64,000 bases of DNA, taken from Amyloporia xantha (taxonomy: Eukaryota > Basidiomycota > Agaricomycetes > Polyporales > Adustoporiaceae). The translations under genes and the position numbers were made by a program. Within the stretch, counting starts at the first letter, position 1. Each line of letters opens with the position of its first letter. This document shows, piece after piece, positions 24,423 through 33,973 of the stretch. Under the pieces are notes generated by a model that worked only from the letters and a program-made list of their open reading frames with translations, was not told the origin of the DNA and did not search any database. The stretch is taken from NCBI GenBank assembly GCA_036971615.1, contig JAYKKR010000005.1, forward strand, positions 1-64,000, in the 5' to 3' direction.

Positions 24423-25072
24423 TGCTGACGGCGGTGGGCGCGTCTACGCCTGAATAGCAGGCTAACAATTAATTGGAAACAGATTCACTAGTCCTTTCGA
24501 CGGTCGGAGGCTCAAGATATCTGTATCAGACCAGAATGCAGCCCACTGACTGAAGTTTCGACGACCGCTTTGAAGTTGGTGGTTTGGAATTGTGGTACAT
24601 GTGTTCACGTGACTTGCTGTAGTGTACTTCGATCGTTCAATGTGCACTGTACATTGCTCCTTTTGCTGGCGAGAGTGAAGTAGGAAGGTGATGCCGTTTA
24701 TTTTATAGCTCTCCGTTTATCCCCGTAGGCGGACTCTCGAACGTTATTGGGACGACGGTAATGACATAAGCTCTCCGTCAAATTGAAATCGAATGTTCGA
24801 ACCAAATGCATCAATGCTCATGGTTGAAACATCACATTTAATTGTGCTGGAACTACATGAGGGATTACCTCCGCCAACTCTCTTCCGAATTCATCGCCCT
24901 CTTATATCGCCTCACCACTTATATTGTCGCCAGTGACGGAGATCGTGCTGCGCTGGGTAGATTACGATAAAACAGAGCTGAATGTCGGCGCACCAGCAAC
25001 AAATTCCAAGGTCGGCAAAGGCTGGGAATGCGTCGAAGTGACGAGGACGTCCGGGCTGTCAATGGTGCAAGG
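24423..25072. other. Intergenic region
   Basis: 650 bp between the start of SEA4 and the stop of the DUF6533-type gene, both on the minus strand. Presumed SEA4 promoter. No other feature found. Confidence 0.4.
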
Positions 25073-28000
25073 CTATGATGACTGCGGCCAGAGCTCTACT
25101 GTGCGATGCGAGGCAGCTTGGCCGATATCCATGAGAAATCGAGTGATTAGAATGGATGATAGTCTAGGGATGAAATAAGTAGATAATAAAGCCCGATTAA
25201 ACCACAAGCGACACCGACGGAGATATGACATCAGCAAATGTCAAATTTGACTTATCCACTTAATCACACTTTTTTCGACTTTTTGTCCTGTTTAAGACAT
25301 TTAAGACTGGTTTAAGACCATTTCAAAGTGAAGGGATCGCATTAATTTTGTCTTAATGCACTTAATTCTCTTATTAAGACAGATAAGTGCAATTTAAGTA
25401 CATTAAGGCAAATTTGACATTTCCTGATGGAAGACCATTAGACCCAGGAGTGATTCTGACTACGGGCTCTGTTAAATTGTTGGTACATACAAAGTGGACG
25501 AAGCACATACTTCAGTTATATTACTGACGAGATCCAGAATGTTCAGAAATGATAGCGCCCTAGAAACAGATGGGGCTCAGCGGGGGTGATATCACAAGAC
25601 AGAGAATTTCTTCCTTACACAAAGTATAAAGTTCCTATGCAAAAAATGCTACATAGCCATCAGCTAATTTCATGTGAACGCTTCGCATGGTGGACATTCT
25701 TACCATCTCTGAGCAACACTGTTCCCAGTGTAACATATTTGTTTAACCAGGTTCTCCGACAAGATAACGGCATCGCTCTATGCAAATTATACCATGTTGC
25801 GACAAAGACAATAATGTCGGAAGTAAGGACACATGTATGAGTTACAAATGCCACTAGATCAATAAATCAGCACACCATACAGTCACTATAGCCTACTCTG
25901 TAGGGAGAAATATGGGTGATATTTGCCCTACTTTGTAGGGAGAGTGGACGTCGGCCGACACCATATTTTTGCCTACTGTTAAGGGTCGGCCCAGGGGTAT
26001 ATTATAGCCTGTAGCATGGCGCAGCTGACTGCGCCCTATTTTCATGCTATATTCTTGCCTTCAATGTAGTGTCGGCCTAGGGGTATATTATAGCCTGTAA
26101 CATGGCGTGGCTGATCATGCCATAATTCTATGCTATATTATAGCCTGTAGACACAGTGTGGCTGATCACGCCATAATGCTGTACTATATTCCAGCATGGC
26201 GCTTTTGGGATTCTCATAGTGCAGCTTGGTAGAGCATGGCAATTTGTTGGGAATTTGATCATACAGCTCTGCAAACCATGCCGCTTTTTTGGGAATTCAA
26301 TGGCACAGTTCTTCAAAGCATGGTGCTTTTTTGACAATCTCATGGTGCAGCTTTGCAGACCATGGTGCTTTATTTGGATAAACCATGGCACAGCTTGGTA
26401 GAGCAGGGCACTTTTTTTGGGAATATCATGGCGCTTTTGACAGTCTCATGGCACAACTCTCCAAAGCATGGTGCTTTTTTGGGATTCTCATGGCGCAGCT
26501 TTGCAGAGCATGGCGCTTTTATGGGAATTTCATGGCACAGCTTTGTATATCATGGCGCATCTTTGCAAATCTCATGGCGCAGCTTTGCAGAGCATGGCAC
26601 TTTTATGGCGCTTTTATGGCACTTTTATGGCACTTTTATGGCACTTTTATGGCATAGGTCTCCAAAGCATGGCGCTTTTTGACAATCTCATGGCATGGCG
26701 CTTTTATTGCACCTTTATGAGAATCTCATGGCACTTTTATGGCGCTTTTATAAGAATATCATGATGCTGTTATGGCGCTTTTATGGCGCTTTGTTGAGGG
26801 TCTTAGGTATAGCTTTCCAAAGCATGGTGCTTTTTTGACAATCTTATGGTGCAGCTTTGCAAAGCATGGCACTTTTTTGGATATCTCATGGCGCAGCTTT
26901 CCAGATCATGGCACATTTTTTAGAATCTCATGACACAGCTTTGCAAAACATGGCACATTTTTGGGACCATGGCACAGCTGTGCAAATCATGGTGCTTTTG
27001 TGGAAATTACACTACACAGCTGCAAGCTGTCAAGAGGGATGCCAATTTTGTATCAGTCATGAAAAATATACTTGTGTAAATGGCACAGTCTTGTAGTTGA
27101 TGACAGAGCTTTGTAGAGGATAGCAAAGCTCTACTGAGCATGGCACTTTTTTGGCAATACTACTGCACAGCAGGAAAGAGCCACACTGATATTGCTTAAA
27201 TCATAGATTTTCCATACAAATATATGACAATACTCTGTAGAGCATGGTGGTGCTCTGTATTATCATACATAAGCTACTCATGGTTGCTTTTCAAAATTCA
27301 ACTTCAAACTTTTCCATTACATCATTGTGCTTGTTACCTAAGTAATTGCCTAAACAGGCAATCTGGAATAGGCGCCTAGAAATTCTGCATCCAATGGATG
27401 CATAATTTGAGGTAATACCCCTGGGGCATAAGTTGCTAAGTAAAATGGTTTGCTCCATGTGAATATATAACATATAATAAACATTTTGGCCACTAAAAGT
27501 TGTCACTCTGCTCTCTTAGGCCTGTATTAGGCCTGTATCATGTCCATCTTATGCCCGTCTTACACCCATCTTACATGTGTCTTATGCCTGTCTTATGCCT
27601 CTGAAGGTGGTGCAAGTGCCAAAACGAACCATGATCAAATTTATAGAGCATAGCACAGCTATGCAAGCATAATATATGTGTACAAGCTAAACAAAACCTA
27701 TCTTATGATGTGGTATAGAGATTTCGTCGAGATATGCCATAGGTCAGCTGTGCCACTTCACTGTTGACACTTGTTTATAATGTAGCTCACTCAAGTATAG
27801 GTTATAACACACACTGTTTTGTGGCCTCTATACTGGTACTTCTGCAACGGCACATATCACATATACATAGCAGGCTTATATGACAATACTAGGCACTCAC
27901 TATGTATAGTATTAGGGATATTACAAAACTGCTTGTTCTGGATGCGCTGTGTCTCAGGCTAACCCTTGATAGACCCAACTATTGGTATGCGCATAATCAA

Positions 28001-30525
28001 CTACTTATGAATACATAGTAGCAGACATTATGAAATTGTTACATTTTGTCATCCATTTGGCTTGTCTTCACCAATCTTGCTATTCACCAGGTTGACATTC
28101 AACACATTTCCCATCCACTGGTCTCGCAATCCGTCAGGCTTGCCCTTATCAGTGCCATCATTTATCAAAATTGCCTTCTTCTTACTTGCTTCAGAGCTCC
28201 ACCTGTCTCTACAAAGCTTTGCCATGCTCTACAAGACTCAACCATATGTACAAGTATGTCTGTACAATATTGGCATCACTCTTGCCTGCTGTGCAATGGC
28301 ATTCCAAAACAAGCACCATGCTCCGCAGAGCTGCACCATGGTTTATAAACCACCACCATAATCTGTACAGCTGCGCCATGGTCTACACAGCATTGCCATG
28401 CTTTGCAAAGCATCCCTATGCTCTACAAACTGCCACAATGGTCCACACAGCGAGCATCACCATATTTTGCAGCACCATACTTTGCAGAGCTGCACCATCT
28501 TGTTCAGTGCTACTCCATAAAGCTCACACAAAAGCCCCATACTTAACAAAGCTGTGCCATGAGATTCTAAAAAATGTGCCATGATCTGGAAAGCTGCGCC
28601 ATGAGATATCCAAAAAAGTGCCATGCTTTGCAAAGCTGCACCATAAGATTGTCAAAAAAGCACCATGCTTTGGAAAGCTATACCTAAGACCCTCAACAAA
28701 GCGCCATAAAAGCGCCATAACAGCATCATGATATTCTTATAAAAGCGCCATAAAAGTGCCATGAGATTCTCATAAAGGTGCAATAAAAGCGCCATGCCAT
28801 GAGATTGTCAAAAAGCGCCATGCTTTGGAGACCTATGCCATAAAAGTGCCATAAAAGTGCCATAAAAGTGCCATAAAAGCGCCATAAAAGTGCCATGCTC
28901 TGCAAAGCTGCGCCATGAGATTTGCAAAGATGCGCCATGATATACAAAGCTGTGCCATGAAATTCCCATAAAAGCGCCATGCTCTGCAAAGCTGCGCCAT
29001 GAGAATCCCAAAAAAGCACCATGCTTTGGAGAGTTGTGCCATGAGACTGTCAAAAGCGCCATGATATTCCCAAAAAAAGTGCCCTGCTCTACCAAGCTGT
29101 GCCATGGTTTATCCAAATAAAGCACCATGGTCTGCAAAGCTGCACCATGAGATTGTCAAAAAAGCACCATGCTTTGAAGAACTGTGCCATTGAATTCCCA
29201 AAAAAGCGGCATGGTTTGCAGAGCTGTATGATCAAATTCCCAACAAATTGCCATGCTCTACCAAGCTGCACTATGAGAATCCCAAAAAGCGCCATGCTGG
29301 AATATAGTACAGCATTATGGCGTGATCAGCCACACTGTGTCTACAGGCTATAATATAGCATAGAATTATGGCATGATCAGCCACGCCATGTTACAGGCTA
29401 TAATATACCCCTAGGCCGACACTACATTGAAGGCAAGAATATAGCATGAAAATAGGGCGCAGTCAGCTGCGCCATGCTACAGGCTATAATATACCCCTGG
29501 GCCGACCCTTAACAGTAGGCAAAAATATGGTGTCGGCCGACGTCCACTCTCCCTACAAAGTAGGGCAAATATCACCCATATTTCTCCCTAGTTATTAGGC
29601 TATAATGACTGAATGGGCTCAAATCAGTTCGTAGAGCACAGTGTATCTACCATTTGAGGAAATCACATCTAGGAAGAACAGAGAGATCAGTATACAATAA
29701 GACAAGCAAACATGGACAAGAAGAGATGATGGACATGTCAAAGGTTGATTGAGATATTGATGAGTCTTGTTCACACGACGGAAATTGCAGAAACCTGACA
29801 TTGCTAAAGGTCACTTTCGCAATATTGACGAACTGAGATGAGAGTTCAGCGTAAGGCCTTCCGAAAGACGAATAATGCCGACCAGATTTATGCCTACGGG
29901 CACTAAGCCTAGCGCCAGAGTAGGAAGTACCAGTCGCCAATTGCCTTCGCTCACGGCATAAACACGAAGTGCAGCAACCACTATCAAATAATAAGGAACA
30001 CCAAATTTGGCAGACCGAAGGCACCCACCAGCAGATATCGCCATCGCTGCTATGAAAAAAACGACTGCTGCATATGTTTCAATTTCACAACTGTGCGGCC
30101 ACCAGTTAATCACCAGCAGGAAGGAATCAATGAAAACTGCCAAACCTCTATAGCAAGCGGATGAGAGGCTGCTGAATGAATCCAGCGAGACGAAGCACAC
30201 ACCAATACTGTGCCCCAAGGCAGAACCCCTTAGCAATTCGTCACCATCTGGCCGATCAAGTTTAGTCGATTCAGAAGGAGGAGGACTGCAGTAGTCCGTC
30301 CAAGACGCAGAATTGGCTGGATCTCCCCTCCGATCGTCAATATTTGCTCGTATGCTATGACAGCTAGAGGGTGAGTAGCTTCAACAGACACAAGCATGGC
30401 CCGAGTCTGCAGAACTGCAACTACGCACTAACGACTGCAAGGGCATAGTAATTCTGCATCAAACTAGCTGGGATAAATGTGTATTCCAGGCAGTCAGCCA
30501 GACCAAGTAAACCGCTCATGCACAT
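25073..30525 (-). CDS. DUF6533-type 7TM membrane protein gene, interrupted in introns by transposons
   Basis: Reading the minus strand from 30525: 'MCMSGLLGLADCLEY', then 'VIAYEQILTIGGEIQPILRL' and 'LLLLNRLNLIGQMV' (the N-terminal DUF6533 pattern: Tyr-rich start, 'LT..EI..I', 'LNR'). Later exons give 'YAAVVFFIAAMAISA', 'AALRVYAVSEGNWRLVLPTL', 'LGLVPVGINL' and 'VRFLQFPSCEQDSS'. The gene then resumes on the far side of element A with 'VTHTCVLTSDIIVFVATWYN', 'NKYVTLGTVLLRDG', 'TLYFVALSFLNILDLVSNIT' and 'LSSILITRFLMDIGQAASHR' (stop 25075-25073). This is the standard order of this Agaricomycete membrane-protein family, whose function is unknown. Element A (3.75 kb) sits in one intron. A small MITE lies in or beside another. 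Some intron edges (30,240-30,150; 25,470-25,160) are uncertain, so the gene may be active or a recent pseudogene. Confidence 0.72.
25236..25422. mobile_element. MITE-like element, 187 bp, 14 bp terminal inverted repeats
   Basis: Starts AAATGTCAAATTTG and ends CAAATTTGACATTT, a perfect 14 bp inverted pair. The interior is rich in TTAAG/CTTAA steps that could fold back. No clear target duplication is visible. It lies between the exons 'FLNILDLVSNIT' and 'LSSILITRFLMD' of the DUF6533-type gene. No other copy is in the window. Confidence 0.6.
25864..25870. repeat. Left 7-bp target duplication of element A
   Basis: AAATCAG, repeated at 29621-29627 on the other side of the element. Read on the gene strand it is CTGATTT, containing the branch-site consensus CTGAT, 10-15 nt before the acceptor 'ttgatctag'. 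Confidence 0.9.
25871..26936 (+). repeat. Left arm of element A: inverted repeat of short tandem units
   Basis: About 25-35 degenerate copies of a 30-45 bp unit based on 'catggcgcagctttgcaaag' followed by 'catggcgcttttttgggaat'. The subterminal ~170 bp carries 84 bp repeats with 'gtcggccc.ggggtatatta'. The block is matched in reverse by the right arm. Confidence 0.85.
28555..29620 (-). repeat. Right arm of element A (reverse complement of left arm)
   Basis: Near-identical inverted copy of 25871-26936. Equivalent points differ by about 1 bp in distance from the ends (482 versus 483). The copies differ in the outermost 40 bp (25891-25899 versus 29590-29598). Similarity fades inward of about 28555. 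Confidence 0.85.
29621..29627. repeat. Right 7-bp target duplication of element A
   Basis: AAATCAG, identical to 25864-25870. Confidence 0.9.
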
Positions 30526-31881
30526 CAAATAATATGCACGTAGTCTGAAGATCTCCAATGGTTTCTGCCGATTCGGACATCGCTGGTGAGTTGCTCTGGG
30601 ACGTATGGTGCTAGTAGTGCCAGGAATGCTCTGGGATACGTTATTCGTCAGCCATACCACCGCCATTATTTCAAATACTGCTTTGGTACTAGCGCCGCTG
30701 CCACATATAGATCTGTCCAATAGCACGACCAGGCCGAGAAGTCGAAGCAATGAATTAAGTTCACCGTGACCACTTTTGCGAGATATGCTGGTAAATGGGA
30801 TACCATTATAGCAAAGTTGTGATCAGGCTCGGAGGAAAGACATGATAATTCGCTGTTCATGACACATACCGTCCACAGCGGCGAAACTCAAATGGCAAAT
30901 TTTGAAGGACATCACGATGTATTGCAAGCTTCATTCACATACTAAGGTTCAGAATCTCGATGTGTCAGCCGGTCAAGCTTTCCCGAGTCCGTCCGTCACA
31001 TCAACCACTGCGGTAGATCTCTCTCACCTATGTCAGTTTCGATGATGTCGGCCCAGCCTGACAGTATTGGGGTGATGAAAATGAGTAGAGATAACCTGTG
31101 TACGTCAATGTTCGTATGCCGAACGCACAGATGCGTTGACTCCCACCAATTCAAGTTCAGAGATGCCAGTCATGATGTATCGTGGACTTTGTGGCATGGG
31201 TATACTGGCAACGACCAGGGGCGTGACGTGCGAAAGAGTGACTATATAAAAATAATCACAATTTCCTGAGATAACCGGTCCTGATCCAAGACGGGTAGTT
31301 TCTCAGTTGTTCTTGTAGAATATTAGAATATATTTGTTGTTTTGAGTGGTTTAGAGTGACTTTAATCAAAAAGTCAAAGCAATGATAAATGTGGACAAGC
31401 CTTCTTGACTTTCACACAGTAGATCACACTTTAGAGAGTAATAGTAACTTTATTCAGCTGTACAGACTTATGTACCTAGGCTGAATCTTAGAGCAGAGTG
31501 ACCTCAAAGTCTGAGATCAAGGGGTGATCTCTGGGGCAAAGGTGAGATGCTCTCTGCTCTGAAGTGGGCCTTTATATACTAAAAAGTGTGGGAATTTTTA
31601 GACAATAGAAAATTTCTAACAATAAAATAGAGTACAATAGGATTTACTAATTTTGGACTTCAATGAGCTACTGAAATCCTTTAGTACGTCTCAAAATATT
31701 GAAACAATGGAAATAAAAGATATTGTAGTACATATATGGTAGCTATATAATAGACCGTATGTCCTTCCCAATTCTCTCCTCAATAGGCTTTTATCCTTCA
31801 TTGTCCTAGGATTCTTTTGTTCTTAGTTGCCTAACTAGGTGAGTAATAGCCAAGGTATCCCATTGTTGTGCTGTATTTGGA
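30526..31881. other. AT-rich spacer, possible LTR or retroelement remnant
   Basis: The first ~400 bp is upstream of the DUF6533-type gene. From about 31268 ('tgagataaccggtcctgatc') to the edge of element B the sequence is AT-rich, has 'cctttatatact' near 31570 and lacks coding frames, which is LTR-like. If it belongs to the Ty3/gypsy element at 49.2-52.3 kb, element B would have split it. No second copy is in the window, so this is only a suggestion. The last 7 bases (31875-31881, ATTTGGA) are the target duplication of element B. Confidence 0.35.
31875..31881. repeat. Left 7-bp target duplication of element B
   Basis: ATTTGGA, repeated at 49209-49215. Confidence 0.9.
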
Positions 31882-31974
31882 CACACCATACAGTCACTAT
31901 AGCCTACACTATAGGGAGAGATATGGGTGATATTTTACCTACAGTGTAAGGAGAGCGGACGTCGGCCGACGCCA

Positions 31975-32400
31975 TAATATTGCCTGCGCTGTAGCCTCGG
32001 CCAATGGTATAATATACTCTGGTGCGATGTGTCGGCCCACTGCGCCGTATTCTACCGCTATATTTTTGCCTGCTCTGTAGCTTCGGCCAATGCTATAATG
32101 TACCCTGTGGAGATGTGTCGGCCCACTGCGCCGTATTCTACCGCTATATTTTTGCCTGCTCTGTAGCTTCGGCCAACGCTATAATGTACCCTGTGGAGAT
32201 GTGTTGGCCCACTGCGCCGTATTCTACCGCTATATTTTTGCCTGCACTGTAGCTTCGGCCAATGCTATAATATACTCTGGGGCGATGTGTCGGCCCACTG
32301 CGCCATATTCTACCGCTATATTATTGCCTGCTCTGTTCGGCTATATTTTACCCCTGGGCGGATGGGTTGGCCATTGCGCCATACATCAACGCTATAATTC
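31975..32400. repeat. Left subterminal ~86 bp tandem repeats of element B
   Basis: About four to five copies of a unit with 'gatgtgtcggcccactgcgc', 'tattctaccgctatattttt', 'gcctgctctgtagcttcggc' and 'caatgctataatgtaccctg'. It is mirrored at the right end. Confidence 0.88.
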
Positions 32401-32618
32401 TCCCTGAACTCTACTGTCGGCTGATGTCTTCTACGACATTTCTATACACATAGTGTGTACTGTATGCATTGCAATGACAAATATGCTTGAACACTGCCTG
32501 TTGTTGAGTTTCACATGATGTTTCATTTGTATCACCAATTAGACTACTCAAGCACAGACAGTAATGGGATACATTGACAGTGTGATAACCAATATTTACT
32601 GTCTACATTGTATGGTAC

Positions 32619-33731
32619 TCAAATACAGCCATCCCACATCATCGATTCCACCTGGCTGACAGCATCGCGAGGGGGCCGAGCAGTGAGCAGAGTTTTGATA
32701 GGCTGGTTGAGCCTGAGGATGGTGTTGGCGACATTGATGTCTTCTTCAATGCGCTTCAGCTTTTCTTGCAAAGCTGCCCCTTGCAAATGCATGATTTGGG
32801 TATCCCTTGTGCTAGGGAAGCCCTCTTCTCTGCTGTTAGCGAATGGCGAAGACATCAGGCGAGAGACATCCCTGGCGCCATCCCCGACGCCATACTCGGC
32901 GCCATCCCTGGCGCCATCCCCAACACCATCCCGGCGCCATCCCGGCGCCACTCATGCTGCCATCTACACCGCCATCCGGTAGAGCAACGGGTCCTGTATT
33001 GAAATGATAGAATGAATGAGTACATCAGACTAATGGAGTGAATGAAACCATACCCGGTGAAGGAGTGGGCGGCAGGTCGAGCAAATCCCGACGCACAATG
33101 TCAGGGGGAGATCTAGACACAGCACGGTTGTGGGTGGATGGCGAACGAGGGCCAGTGGACAAGGGGATGTTGAAGTTTCCTCCAGGTCTTGGAGTGTGCT
33201 GTGGCGATGGCGCCAAGTCGAAATAGGGGTCAGCGAAGGAATCCAAGATAGGTGATGTTGGAATATTGAACAGGTCTCGTGATGGCACAGAGGGCGAGGG
33301 CGAGGGCGACCGTGATAAGTCAAAATCAGCCCTCAACCATTGAGGGAAGGGCCGCTGAGGCTCAGGAGAGATGGGGGTGGGGGAAATCGCGAAGTCGACA
33401 GCTCTGTGTGCGGAGGGCCACGATGGCGCAGGGGATGATGGGCGTTCCTGGGGTGATAAATTGAACGTTGCATTGCGATTGTCAGGAGATACCGGCGTGG
33501 GGGACTGGGCGAAGCGGAAACGTTTTGGGGGCGGAGGCTTGGATGGCGAGGATGGCAAGTCGAATGGCGCTCGGGATGGCGCAGGCGTGGCTGTGGGCGA
33601 AGGCGACAAGTCCAAAATGGGACGGGACTGGGGATCGGACTCCTCCTGTGTAGCGTCGAAGTCAAAAGGGGCCGGGCTGGAATGAGTCAGTACATTGGCG
33701 GCGTCAGGCTAAGGAATATTGCATGCGCACC
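32619..33731 (-). CDS. Ser/Pro-rich protein of element B (partly resolved)
   Basis: A well-supported exon 33676-33054 reads 'PAPFDFDATQEESD', 'DLSPSPTATPAPSRAPFDLP', 'PPPKRFRFAQSPTPVSPDNR' and 'DLLDLPPTPSPG'. It has repeated 'FDLP/FNIP/FDLS + SPSP' motifs that could be phosphorylated linear motifs. An upstream exon ending at 33731 joins in phase ('DIAPPHAST'); its start was not found. Downstream exon(s) include 'LQEKLKRIEEDINVANTILR' (a coiled coil, 32619-32800), but the join crosses a block of 'atggcgcc' repeats where the frame is unclear. No folded domain is recognised. It diverges from the Zn2Cys6 gene, so they may share a promoter. Confidence 0.5.
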
Positions 33732-33973
33732 TGGTTGATGCATGTGGAGGGGCAATGTCAGGGGAAGTGGAGAAAAGCGCAATCGCCCAAGTTTTGCGAG
33801 AGGCATGTAATAAAGGCTTGAGGGCGACACGTGTAGTTCCGATCGGTTGGCCGTGGATCTTTCCGGTAGGCGCCCATCTTCGACTTCCGCGCTGTGCCGT
33901 GTGCTTCTGACTTCATCTCCACGACTCTTACCGCCACCACTGTCCACTCTGCTACCCCCATTCCTCTGCTGTC

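Larger units (their letters stand above)
25871..29620. mobile_element. Element A: non-autonomous KDZ-family foldback element
   Basis: 3,750 bp flanked by AAATCAG. The ends CACACCATACAG...CTGAATGGGCTC match those of element B, and the palindrome GTCGGCCGAC lies at 25950-25959 and 29533-29542, 79 and 78 nt from the ends. It encodes no transposase. About 1.07 kb at each end (25871-26936 and 28555-29620) are near-perfect reverse complements. The open frames in the arms are the same low-complexity translation read from each side and are not genes. The centre (26937-28554) has more diverged copies of the same short repeat and a unique AT-rich core. Mobilisation would need the transposase of an element like B. 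Confidence 0.88.

Noticed and set aside
24770..24830. Possible tRNA B-box ('gttcgaacc')
   Set aside because: No A-box at the right distance and no cloverleaf could be drawn. No tRNA gene was found anywhere in the window.
26353..26682. Paired open frames in the arms of element A (also 28808-29137)
   Set aside because: Identical translations read from both arms of a palindrome of short repeats; low complexity, no domain.
31268..31874. LTR of gypsy1 split by element B
   Set aside because: AT-rich and LTR-like with a TG start, but there is no matching second LTR in the window and the ends are not inverted. Kept only as a possibility in the region note.
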